Shown here in pieces: positions 53,086 through 62,100 of a DNA stretch of 64,000 nt (position 1 is its first letter; every line of letters begins with the position of its first letter). The stretch is from Bacteroidota bacterium (GTDB lineage Bacteria > Bacteroidota > Bacteroidia > Chitinophagales > Saprospiraceae). The stretch spans positions 26,060 through 90,059 of the forward strand of contig JAAEZH010000022.1 of the NCBI GenBank assembly GCA_018222965.1, read 5' to 3'. Made by a program: the position numbers and the translations under genes. The notes under the pieces were generated by a model. That model was not told the origin of the DNA, made no database searches, and saw only the letters and a program-made list of their open reading frames with translations.

Positions 53086-54288
53086 ATGATTACGGTAAGT
53101 GAAGCAAACGATATAATCAATCAGGAATGCAAAAGTCCGGGCATTGAAAAGGTAAATCTGGAGGATGCTAATGGCCGGTATTTGGCCCAACAAATTCGGG
53201 CAGATCGGGATTTCCCGCCTTTCACCCGGGTATCCATGGATGGGATTGCCATTAAGTTTGCGGCTTTCGCCGAAGGTCGACGCGCCTTTGCTATCAAAGG
53301 GGTGCAAGCAGCCGGAGACCCGCCACTTACACTCGAAGACCCCAACAGTTGCCTGGAGGTTATGACAGGTGCCATGATCCCGATTGGCTCGGATACGGTT
53401 ATTCGCTATGAAGACGTGGAAATCAAAGCGGAGGTGGCGACCATTCAGATTGAGGATGTCCGGGAAAAACAAAACGCGCACCAGCAGGGCCTTGATCGAA
53501 AAGCAGATGCTGTCATTCTGGAGCCCGGCATCCGCATCGGACCCGGTGAAATTGGCGTTGCCGCTACCGTAGGCTGTGAATACCTGAGCGTATACCGGCA
53601 ACCGCTGATCCGCATTGTGGCTACCGGTGATGAGTTGGTGCCCGTCAAACAAACGCCGGAACCCTGGCAGATCCGGCAATCCAACATGCACAGCCTGCGG
53701 GCTTTACTCGAACAAATGGGTCTGGAAGCCAGTATCCATCACCTTACCGATGATCCCGAAAAACTTCACACAGCCTTAAAGGAAATGATGCCGGAAACCG
53801 ATGTATTCATTCTCAGCGGAGGGGTATCCAAAGGCAAATTTGACTATCTGCCCCGTATTTTCGAAGAGCTGGGCGTCCACAAGCATTTCCATCGAATCAA
53901 ACAACGTCCCGGCAAGCCTTTCTGGTTTGGCAAAGGCCCCGGCGGACAGCTATTTTTTGCCCTTCCGGGAAATCCGGTTTCTTCCTTTATGTGCAACATT
54001 CGATACGTACTGCCCTATTTCCATAGGTGTATTACCGGTGCTGAACCAAAAGCCGTTTATGCCCAACTTACGGAAGACATAAAATTTAAGCCCGACCTCA
54101 CTTACTTTGCGCAGGTTAAATTGGCTTACGCCGAAAATGGATTGTTGCTGGCCAGCCCGGTACATGGGCACGGCTCCGGAGATCTGGCCAACCTGACTCT
54201 AGCTGACGGATTTATTGAATTGCCAGCCGGGAAAGAACTTTACACTAAAGGAGAAGCTTATAGAGTATGGAAATACAGGGATAGTTGA
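53086..54288 (+). CDS. moeA: Molybdopterin molybdenumtransferase
   Basis: Inserts molybdenum into adenylylated molybdopterin, the last step of cofactor synthesis. 400 aa from the ATG at 53086, which fits the family start (MITVSEANDII); ATG 53044 would add 14 unusual residues. Motifs: DFPPFTRVSMDGIAI near residue 45, the MoaB-like MPT-binding region FILSGGVSKGKFDYLP with the conserved Asp (~250), and FALPGNPVSSFMC (~305). All are typical of MoeA. moaC follows 94 bases later on the same strand, so the pathway genes are clustered. Confidence 0.93.
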   Translation: MITVSEANDIINQECKSPGIEKVNLEDANGRYLAQQIRADRDFPPFTRVSMDGIAIKFAAFAEGRRAFAIKGVQAAGDPPLTLEDPNSCLEVMTGAMIPIGSDTVIRYEDVEIKAEVATIQIEDVREKQNAHQQGLDRKADAVILEPGIRIGPGEIGVAATVGCEYLSVYRQPLIRIVATGDELVPVKQTPEPWQIRQSNMHSLRALLEQMGLEASIHHLTDDPEKLHTALKEMMPETDVFILSGGVSKGKFDYLPRIFEELGVHKHFHRIKQRPGKPFWFGKGPGGQLFFALPGNPVSSFMCNIRYVLPYFHRCITGAEPKAVYAQLTEDIKFKPDLTYFAQVKLAYAENGLLLASPVHGHGSGDLANLTLADGFIELPAGKELYTKGEAYRVWKYRDS

Positions 54289-54382
54289 TGATTTTTAATT
54301 TTGAATTATTAATTTTTAATGTTGACACGGTTCACAAAGAGAAAAGGGTGGCAAAATCGTATTTAACTTATTAAACACAACC

Positions 54383-54862
54383 ATGTCTGACTTTACACAT
54401 CTTGATGATAAGAACCGCCCTAACATGGTAGATGTTGGGGGAAAGGAAATTACCCGCCGAATCGCTACCGCCCAATCTGTTGTTTCCCTGCCGGAAGAAG
54501 TACGGGAACATCTCAGCGGGGATGACATTCAAACCAAAAAAGGAGCGGTTTTTCAAACGGCTATCCTCGCCGGTATCATGGCCGCTAAACGCACCAGTGA
54601 ATTGATCCCCCTCTGCCATCCTTTGCCGCTCGATAAAGTAAAGGTGCACATCCGGATGGAAGGCGAAAACGCTGTTGTTGAAGCCACCGTCGCTACCAGC
54701 AGTCGCACCGGAGTAGAAATGGAAGCGCTTACTGCTTGTTCCGTTGCAGCACTGACCATATATGATATGTGCAAAGCCTTTTCGCACGACATACGCATCA
54801 CGCAGACTCAGCTTATGGCAAAGTCTGGCGGGAAACGGGATTTTGAGCGCGACAACGGCTAA
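54383..54862 (+). CDS. moaC: Cyclic pyranopterin monophosphate synthase accessory protein
   Basis: Acts with MoaA in the first stage of molybdenum cofactor synthesis, turning 3',8-cyclo-GTP into cyclic pyranopterin monophosphate. 159 aa, normal length. Active-site motifs are all present: MVDVGGKEITRRIA, SELIPLCHPLPLDKV, TGVEMEALTACSVAALTIYDMCKA and LMAKSGGKRDF with the catalytic lysine. The stop is only 2 bases from the stop of the convergent giant gene, leaving no room for a terminator. Confidence 0.96.
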   Translation: MSDFTHLDDKNRPNMVDVGGKEITRRIATAQSVVSLPEEVREHLSGDDIQTKKGAVFQTAILAGIMAAKRTSELIPLCHPLPLDKVKVHIRMEGENAVVEATVATSSRTGVEMEALTACSVAALTIYDMCKAFSHDIRITQTQLMAKSGGKRDFERDNG

Positions 54863-54864
54863 TC

Positions 54865-57800
54865 TTATTCTCCGACCATTACTTTTTTGACGCTCGTTCC
54901 TAATCTACCGCGGATACTGACCATGTAAAGTCCGGCTCCAGCAAAATCACTGCGTTTCAAACTTATGCAATTCGCGGAAGCGGGAACAGGTATTTGCTTG
55001 ACAATACGCCCATTTACATCCCAAACTTCCAACCATTCCGGTTGGTATTCTGCTGGCCAACAAACCTCTGCATGTTCAGTAAGTGGATTGGGATATACCC
55101 GAAACAGTTCCGATTCCACTTTCGATTCCTGCCAGTTGATTTCCAGTGACATACGCTCGGAAGCCTCTGTATATACTTCCGGTAATAATTGATGATCAAG
55201 TTGGATAAACTCCTGAAGGTATCCATCCTGCATGCAACGGAATCGCAATTTCAAGATCGGAGCTTCGGGCTGCTGAACCATTGGCTCGCCGGTAGTCCAG
55301 GCCCAGGTCAGAAGGCCCGGGTAGGCCGTTGGCATGGCCCAGTTATTTGCGCTCCAGGCAGGGAGGGACGACTGGACATCGATCAGATCTATTGCGGCCA
55401 GATCGAGCTGCATGCTGCCTTGCATTCCCTGCAGGCTTTCCCCCCTTTCGGGGAATATTGCCCATTCGACAATTTCACCTGCCTGGCAGAAAACATCATT
55501 CGCCTTGAGCGGAAAAACAGCTAATGCCTCTCGCTGGTCTACCCCATCAATTCCCATTGGATCGGCAGAATTATTGACATCACCCACCTTGATAGCCATA
55601 AAATTGGCATTCAGGATCTCATCGCTCATTTCACTGACATAGATGAATTCGGGGAATGCTTCATCCAGTGGGTCTAATGGATTTATGAATTCATACGATG
55701 CATCCACAAAGCGCCAGGAGGTGTTGTTATTTGGCAGTTTATCTTCCAAAAAGAGGATGATCTTTTGAAAATAGAGAATATCAATAGTGGTAACCGTGCC
55801 TGACATGTCGGCATCAGCGGCGATGATCTTGTAAGGAGATCCCAGCGGTTCGATGCCTAAAACGTGTTTTTGGATGAATGACAGATCCCAGGTAGTCATT
55901 CCATTACGGAGGTCAATATCCTTTTCAGGCGTTACCATATAATCGACGCCCTGCTCTACCTGGTCAAAGAGGTACAAGCCATCTTCTTCTGTCATATAAG
56001 TGGATTGTCCGGTATCATCCAGCATGACTTCAGTCAGGGCAACTGCCTGGCCGGTTTCGTTTTCAACGATTCCACCCAGCATCGGCAATACGCCCCCATT
56101 GCAGCTGAAATCCGTATCGGTAACAGTAATTGTTGTCGAACAGGAATCCTGGTTTTGGCCATCATCGGTCACCCAAATCTGGATGGGCAGCACTCCTACA
56201 TCTCCACAGTCAATGGTCATCATGATATTGTACGGATCAGCAGAAAAGGAAAATCCGAGTTCCGGATCGCAACCATCTGCGCTGCCCTGGTTGTAATCCC
56301 AGGCATAAATATCCAGTGTTCCGTAATCCGGTTGGCCGTTGCCTGAGGTATCAACAGGCTGCAGGTTGACCACTGCTCCCGCCAGGCAGTTTGCTACGGG
56401 GGCGGCCATGTCAATAAGTTCGAGTTGCATATTACAACTACCGGTATTCCCACAGGGGTCTGTGACCAGATAGGTGATGGTGTAATTACTCACCGGCACA
56501 TTGGAAAAGGGTCCGGTACCCATACCCCAGGGCGTTTGGACGGCTACCGAATAATTCGGGTTGCAATCATCTACAAGCGGGGAAGCGGGCACATTGACCG
56601 TTGCTGTACAGGAAGGGTTAGTGACATTCACGGTTTGCGTGGGCGGACAGGTTATTGTCGGAGCCTCATTGTCAAATACTCTAATTGTTTGGACGGCGGT
56701 GTAGAGTCCATCTGTACTTCCGCTATTGGTTTCGTAGACACAAAAGTCTAAGACGGTCCAGGTGCGCTTGATCAACAAGCAAGCCATCGGATTTGAGGTA
56801 AATACTTCATCTGAAAAGCTGATACCGGTTTGCTCGCAATTGTCATTAAGTGTCTGTGGCATATTGTAGGGAGCATCCAGTTCATCGGGATGCAGGTCTG
56901 CTACCATATAACAGCCATACAGATCGAGGTTGGGAGGGAAGTTTACGATCAAGGGAGTCATATCCTCCACGGTAATGATCTGACTACAGGAGGATGTATT
57001 CCCCAGATCATCTACCACATTCCAGATGCGGGTGATCGTACCTTCGTTACATTCGTCGAGATTCTGTGTATCGTTATACCATACATTGTCGATGCCACAG
57101 CCATCAAATACATAGGGTGTCCCTGTTTCTGTTGTATCGGCAGGAACTGCCGAACAGGATATGGTTACGGGTGCCGGGCAAACAATTTCCGGGCTTATCT
57201 GGTCATTTACAAACACGTTGACATTGCAGAAATTGGAATTGCCGTTACAATCCATGGCACGCATTTGAACCGATACAACCTGGCCGATATCTTCACAACA
57301 GAAAGTCACGGAGTTGCCGTATACACCTGTTGAACCACAACCCATATCCTGGCGCCGGGCGCTAAGATTTACAGCACAGCAGTTGTCGAAACTGCCATCA
57401 TCAAAGGTGGTGGCAAAAACCATGGTGGTTCCAAAAGGTCCTAGTGATACCGAAGTAACCTGGTCGCAAATTGCCACCGGCGACATCCCGTCAAATACAT
57501 TGAGGATCAGTACCTTATTGGTAATATTCCCGCAAGGGTCGCTTACCTGGTAGGTAACATTATGAACCCCGAGGGCTACATTTGTCAAGGTACCTCCATT
57601 GCCCATGATCGTTCCGAACGGGCTCAGAATCTGTACTTCGAGATTAGAAGCACAATTGTCATCAATAACGGCGGCCGGCAAATTCACATTTGCGAGACAC
57701 TGGCCTGGCTGGTTGACAGACACATTCAGTGTATCGGTAAGTTGCACATTTGGTGCCAGGTTATCATCCACCAGGATCACCTGTGTATGTTGAATCAATT

Positions 57801-58647
57801 GACCGGAGCAATCTGCCAGAACTGACCAGGTACGCAAATAAGCCGTACTACCTTCACAGCCCGGGATTTCGAGGTCGGTATAAAAAACAGTCATCCCACA
57901 GGGGCCTGATACCGGAATCGGACCTCCATCCAGTGTAGGAACACCAGTAGCTGAAGGAGCTGTATTCGGATTCGGACAAGCGAGCGCCGGTGCATCTACC
58001 CCGTCTAAATCGGTTGGGAACACCACATCGTCCAGCAATGGCTCGCTGATGGTTATTATTTGCTGACAGGTGCTAAAATTCCCTGAAATATCAGAAGCAT
58101 TCCAGGTACGGGTATAATATCCGGTCGGGTCTGAGCAACCCTGGTCGGTATACATATCGAAGTAATTCAATGTATATGCCTGGCATTCCACGACCTGAGG
58201 GGCACCTAAATTCATGGGATGCAGGTCTTCCGTACAGGATACCGTAACATTTGGCGGACAAGTAAGGACTGGTGCGAGGTTGTCGCTTACCATAACAGAT
58301 CCGAAGCAGCTGCTGCCTGATCCGACATGCGTCACCTTTACAGGCAGGATTTGTCCGATTTGCAATGCCGTTACTATTGGACTGGTTGGGATCGGATTAA
58401 CGCCATTAGGCTGATAAACAGTAACCACAAACTCGGGTGGATTACAGTTGGATTGGCTTTGAAGGATATATGCAGGCGTAATCTCCACCTCGCAAGTTGC
58501 ATCCAGGCTCAAGTTGATTTGCCCGCCACAAGCCATTGTACACTGGGCCTGGGCATGCACGATGCTCAGCAGCTGGAAAATGAAAATTAATCCGGTTATT
58601 GGTTTGATGATAATGGGGCGTACACGAAGGTATAGACCTATTCGCAT
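54865..58647 (-). CDS. 1,260-aa HYR/dockerin/cohesin-like surface protein, T9SS cargo
   Basis: Signal peptide with a long basic n-region (to about residue 34, HAQAQC). The mature chain begins CTMACGGQINLSLDATCEVEITPAYIL and carries about eight HYR-type domains with paired cysteines and DNC/DPCGN-S-C motifs (~35-870). Then come a carboxypeptidase-regulatory-like domain (~875-925), a dockerin (ADADMSGTVTTIDILYFQKI, ~936-1015) with two calcium loops (second GDVNNSADP), a cohesin-like domain (~1020-1150) and a type A T9SS domain (RVYPNPLTEHAEVCW...). It is colinear with residues ~2757-4040 of the 4,040-aa giant and with the neighbouring 1,278-aa protein. Probable surface or matrix component; no enzyme motif seen. 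Confidence 0.88.
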   Translation of the reverse strand: MRIGLYLRVRPIIIKPITGLIFIFQLLSIVHAQAQCTMACGGQINLSLDATCEVEITPAYILQSQSNCNPPEFVVTVYQPNGVNPIPTSPIVTALQIGQILPVKVTHVGSGSSCFGSVMVSDNLAPVLTCPPNVTVSCTEDLHPMNLGAPQVVECQAYTLNYFDMYTDQGCSDPTGYYTRTWNASDISGNFSTCQQIITISEPLLDDVVFPTDLDGVDAPALACPNPNTAPSATGVPTLDGGPIPVSGPCGMTVFYTDLEIPGCEGSTAYLRTWSVLADCSGQLIQHTQVILVDDNLAPNVQLTDTLNVSVNQPGQCLANVNLPAAVIDDNCASNLEVQILSPFGTIMGNGGTLTNVALGVHNVTYQVSDPCGNITNKVLILNVFDGMSPVAICDQVTSVSLGPFGTTMVFATTFDDGSFDNCCAVNLSARRQDMGCGSTGVYGNSVTFCCEDIGQVVSVQMRAMDCNGNSNFCNVNVFVNDQISPEIVCPAPVTISCSAVPADTTETGTPYVFDGCGIDNVWYNDTQNLDECNEGTITRIWNVVDDLGNTSSCSQIITVEDMTPLIVNFPPNLDLYGCYMVADLHPDELDAPYNMPQTLNDNCEQTGISFSDEVFTSNPMACLLIKRTWTVLDFCVYETNSGSTDGLYTAVQTIRVFDNEAPTITCPPTQTVNVTNPSCTATVNVPASPLVDDCNPNYSVAVQTPWGMGTGPFSNVPVSNYTITYLVTDPCGNTGSCNMQLELIDMAAPVANCLAGAVVNLQPVDTSGNGQPDYGTLDIYAWDYNQGSADGCDPELGFSFSADPYNIMMTIDCGDVGVLPIQIWVTDDGQNQDSCSTTITVTDTDFSCNGGVLPMLGGIVENETGQAVALTEVMLDDTGQSTYMTEEDGLYLFDQVEQGVDYMVTPEKDIDLRNGMTTWDLSFIQKHVLGIEPLGSPYKIIAADADMSGTVTTIDILYFQKIILFLEDKLPNNNTSWRFVDASYEFINPLDPLDEAFPEFIYVSEMSDEILNANFMAIKVGDVNNSADPMGIDGVDQREALAVFPLKANDVFCQAGEIVEWAIFPERGESLQGMQGSMQLDLAAIDLIDVQSSLPAWSANNWAMPTAYPGLLTWAWTTGEPMVQQPEAPILKLRFRCMQDGYLQEFIQLDHQLLPEVYTEASERMSLEINWQESKVESELFRVYPNPLTEHAEVCWPAEYQPEWLEVWDVNGRIVKQIPVPASANCISLKRSDFAGAGLYMVSIRGRLGTSVKKVMVGE

Positions 58648-58776
58648 AGGAGACAGTTAATCGATTTTTGAAAAACTTCACTGCCTAAAAACGGATCATC
58701 AATAGAGAAGGGATACAGGGCCTGGTTTCATGCCAGGCATGTTCATGAGATAATCGGTTTTCGGACTAGTTGGTAT

Positions 58777-58800
58777 CGGAAGAAAAGCCGTTTTCTTCCG
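58777..58800. repeat. Perfect 10-bp hairpin in the intergenic region
   Basis: CGGAAGAAAA (58777-58786), GCCG loop, TTTTCTTCCG (58791-58800). No U run follows on either strand, so it is not a standard terminator. It lies about 130 bases upstream of the 1,260-aa gene and could be part of its leader. Confidence 0.55.
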
Positions 58801-59063
58801 GTTGCACCCGAAGCCCTGGAAGCAGTAAACACAAGCTGATCATTCCCAATTGGGACTTTACAGGTGAATCAATAAACCCTGAATTTATCCAGGAAAAATC
58901 GAAACATGTCTACCACTTAACAGCCACTTCTTTTAGTGCAGAGACAAAGATACACCCAAATGAATCAGCATTCAACAACTATTTTTTAAAAGGGGGAGAA
59001 TATTTTTTGTCCGGTTAAAACCGGAAGGGAGTGGTAAGGAATGTTTGTATAAAACGTAAAAAA

Positions 59064-59089
59064 GGCTGCCTCCGGGGAAGGAGACAGCC
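59064..59089 (-). terminator. Terminator of the 1,278-aa protein gene
   Basis: GGCTGCCTCC (59064-59073) and GGAGACAGCC (59080-59089) pair with one G-U on the minus strand, where a run of U follows (TTTTTTACG). Placed 60 bases past the stop at 59150. Confidence 0.82.
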
Positions 59090-59149
59090 ACTACACTTAA
59101 ACCGGTTCCCATAGGGAACACTTAAAAGCTGAATGGGAATAATAGGTCT

Positions 59150-62100
59150 TTATTGATCCACAAGGATCATACGGCGTGTAGCCGAGAATTCTTCTGTTTC
59201 GATTCGATAGAAGTAGGTTCCACCTCCTGGGAACTGGTTTCTGTCGAGTGTAATATTATGCTGTCCGGCCTGGTATTTTCCATCCAGGTTGTAGACAAGT
59301 CTGCCGGTTACATCGAATACTTTCAGGCTGGCATCTGTCGCTTTCGGGAAGTACCAGGAAAGCTCCGTAACATCGCTGAATGGATTCGGACGGTTTGGCA
59401 GCAACTCATAACCACTTGCTACATCTCCGGTGCGGAACGTCAATCCAAGGTCGTAACGCTCCCCATTTTCGGCGTAAGCCTCAGCCTGAGTCAGCAGGGA
59501 GTTCATATCCAACACTTCGTGGATTTCTGCGTCTTTCAGTGCGGTGAAAGTAGCGGAGAACATAGCTACTTCCGGATTGAAGGCTACTGCATCCGGATTA
59601 AACCAGGCAGCTGTGGCCAATCCTGCTTCCGGATTGAGTAGTGCGAAGTTCTCTTCATTAAGTCCGGGCAAATTACCAGGGGTAACATACTGAAGGTCAA
59701 TCACATCCGGATCATAGTCCAGGGTAAACTGCCAGGCAGCTAAGTCGGCGGCCAAAGCCGGGAAGAAGTGTACTTCGTAGGATTCGCCGGCAGTCAGGCG
59801 CTGGTTATTTACAGCGAATGCCTGATATCCGTCTACTGTTCTGTCCTGAGGATCATCTGCTACATCCGGGTTGGCTGAGTTATTCACATCACCCACTTTC
59901 ACACCGATAAAATCAGCTTCCAGGTCATCGAAATCCAGGTTGTTGTAGTTGATTGCTTCCGGGAATGGTTCGCTAAACGGATCCGCGGGGAATTCGTGAT
60001 CGGCATCGATAAAACGCCAGCTTGTGTTGCTTGGGAACGATGGCTCCAGGAAGAGTATCACTTTGGTGATATCAACCATATCGAGGGTTGTAATCGTTCC
60101 GGAGTTATTGGCATCGGCCGCAATCATTTTATAAGGAGATGAAAGCGGGTCAACATCCAGAATATGCTTGCTGATCAATACCAGGTCGTAGGTGGTTACA
60201 CCATTGGCAGGGTTTGCATCAAGCTGGGCACTTAAGGAGTAATCTCCTCCTATTTCCAGATTGTCGAAGATATAATCACCTCCTGTTTGTGACTGATCTG
60301 CACCATTGCTTCCGTTGACACTTACCTCTGCAGGTACAATCATATCTCCGTTTTCATCTTCCACAAACCCGGCCAGCGTGGCTGTTTGGATAGTTGGCGG
60401 ACAGGTTACGAAGTTGTCCTGGATAATGATTTCTACGACACAGAAATCTGCGTTTCCGGCTTCATCAACTACCCATATTTCCATCATATTGGAGCCGAGG
60501 TCGTCGCAGGTAAATATCCATTCGGTTGCGGATGGCGGGTTTCCGGATGCGCCTTCCGGCTGAATGAATACTTCGATGTCTACATCGGCTGTACAATTGT
60601 CGAAAGCTTCCAGCAACACAAGGTTTGGATCTACCGGCACGGAGATACCATTGGGTGGTCCCATATCGGAAAGTTCGGTAATCAGGTCAATACAAGTCGG
60701 GGATGGGGGCGTAGTATCCTCGACTTTTACGAGTACTGTCCCTGTGGAAACATTACCACAACCATCTTCTACTGAGAAGGTTACGAGTGTCTCCCCTACC
60801 GGATAGAATCCACTTGCGTCGGCTCCTCCTGCATCCGCATAGGGCGAATCATTGGTAAAGAGCAAATTAGTATTACAATCCGTAGCTGTTGCTACCGGGA
60901 TATTTACATAGGCGGGTCCGCAATTAGGGCCCGTAGATGCTGACACCATTCCTGATACAGTAAGATCAGGAGCTGTGTTATCGTTGAGTTTAATGATCTG
61001 TGTATGGAACCAGATACCGCCATTGGCCGGGTTATTTGGATCGTAAGAACACCAGTCCATTACTGTCCAGGTACGAATAATTTTATAACATCCCGGATAA
61101 TTGATGTAGAACAGTTGATCGCTGTAATTCCAGGCCGGTAATGTACAAGGCGCGTTTGGAATAAACGGATAAGCATAAGGCGCTGGCAATGAATCAGGAT
61201 GCAAAAATTCGGGTGTAATACAGGCATCATCTAATTCGTAATCATCCGGCCATTGGATGGTATTTCCATCGTATGGTGTCATATTGTCGATAAAGATCGT
61301 TTGTGTACAGTTATCGGTATTACCGCTGCCATCTACCACGGAGAAGTTCCGAATAATATATCCTTCCCCACAGTTGTCGATATTATAGGTTGAATCTGCC
61401 GTAAGTATATACTCATTTGGACAGTTATCGATCACCACCGGGTATCCGAATTCGCTCAGATCTCCTGTATCTTCAAAACAATCGACTGTTTCTGTGTCCG
61501 GACAAATCAATACGGGAGCGACATTGTCCATTACATTCACTACAACCTGGCAGTCGTTGAATGAATTAGCATTTGTTGCTTCTGTAACGCGCAGGATCAC
61601 ATCAATTGACATGCCCACATCATCGCAATCAAAGGTAACGAATGGAGCAAAAGTGGCCCCATCATCGCGGCTTGCAGTAAATACAATGGCGGCGCAATTG
61701 TCGTATGATCCGTCATCGAGGTTTTGGGCAGGCACTACAGCCTCTCCGAGTGAATTGATTGCTGCTACGGTAAATTCATCGCAAATAGCGGTTGGCTGTA
61801 CATCGTCGACCACATTAAGATCTACGTTGCACATGGCCATATTGCCACATTCATCTTCAGCCGTGTAGGTGACAGAATACTGTCCTACCGGGATATTCAG
61901 AAACGGACCGAAACCAGAACCTCCAAAGGAAGTAGATGCACCATAGATAATATTGGCATCCGGGCTACAATTGTCTGTTGCCGTTGGCTCCGGGATAAAG
62001 AAAGAACCTGCACAAATATCTGATGAAGCGCTCACCGTAATTGGATCCGGACAAGTAATATCCGGCAATTCATCATCTGCAACATCAATCACTTGTTGAT

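Larger units (their letters stand above)
58648..59149. other. Non-coding gap between two paralogous surface-protein genes
   Basis: About 500 bases. It holds the terminator of the right-hand gene (59064-59089), a strong hairpin (58777-58800) and probably the promoter of the left-hand gene, for which no clear consensus is seen. A small palindrome ATGCC-A-GGCAT lies near 58730. The 82-codon plus-strand frame at 58770-59018 covers the hairpin and has no protein character. Confidence 0.4.

Noticed and set aside
58770..59018. 82-codon plus-strand frame between the two HYR genes
   Set aside because: It covers a hairpin, lacks a plausible protein composition, and has no promoter; treated as non-coding.
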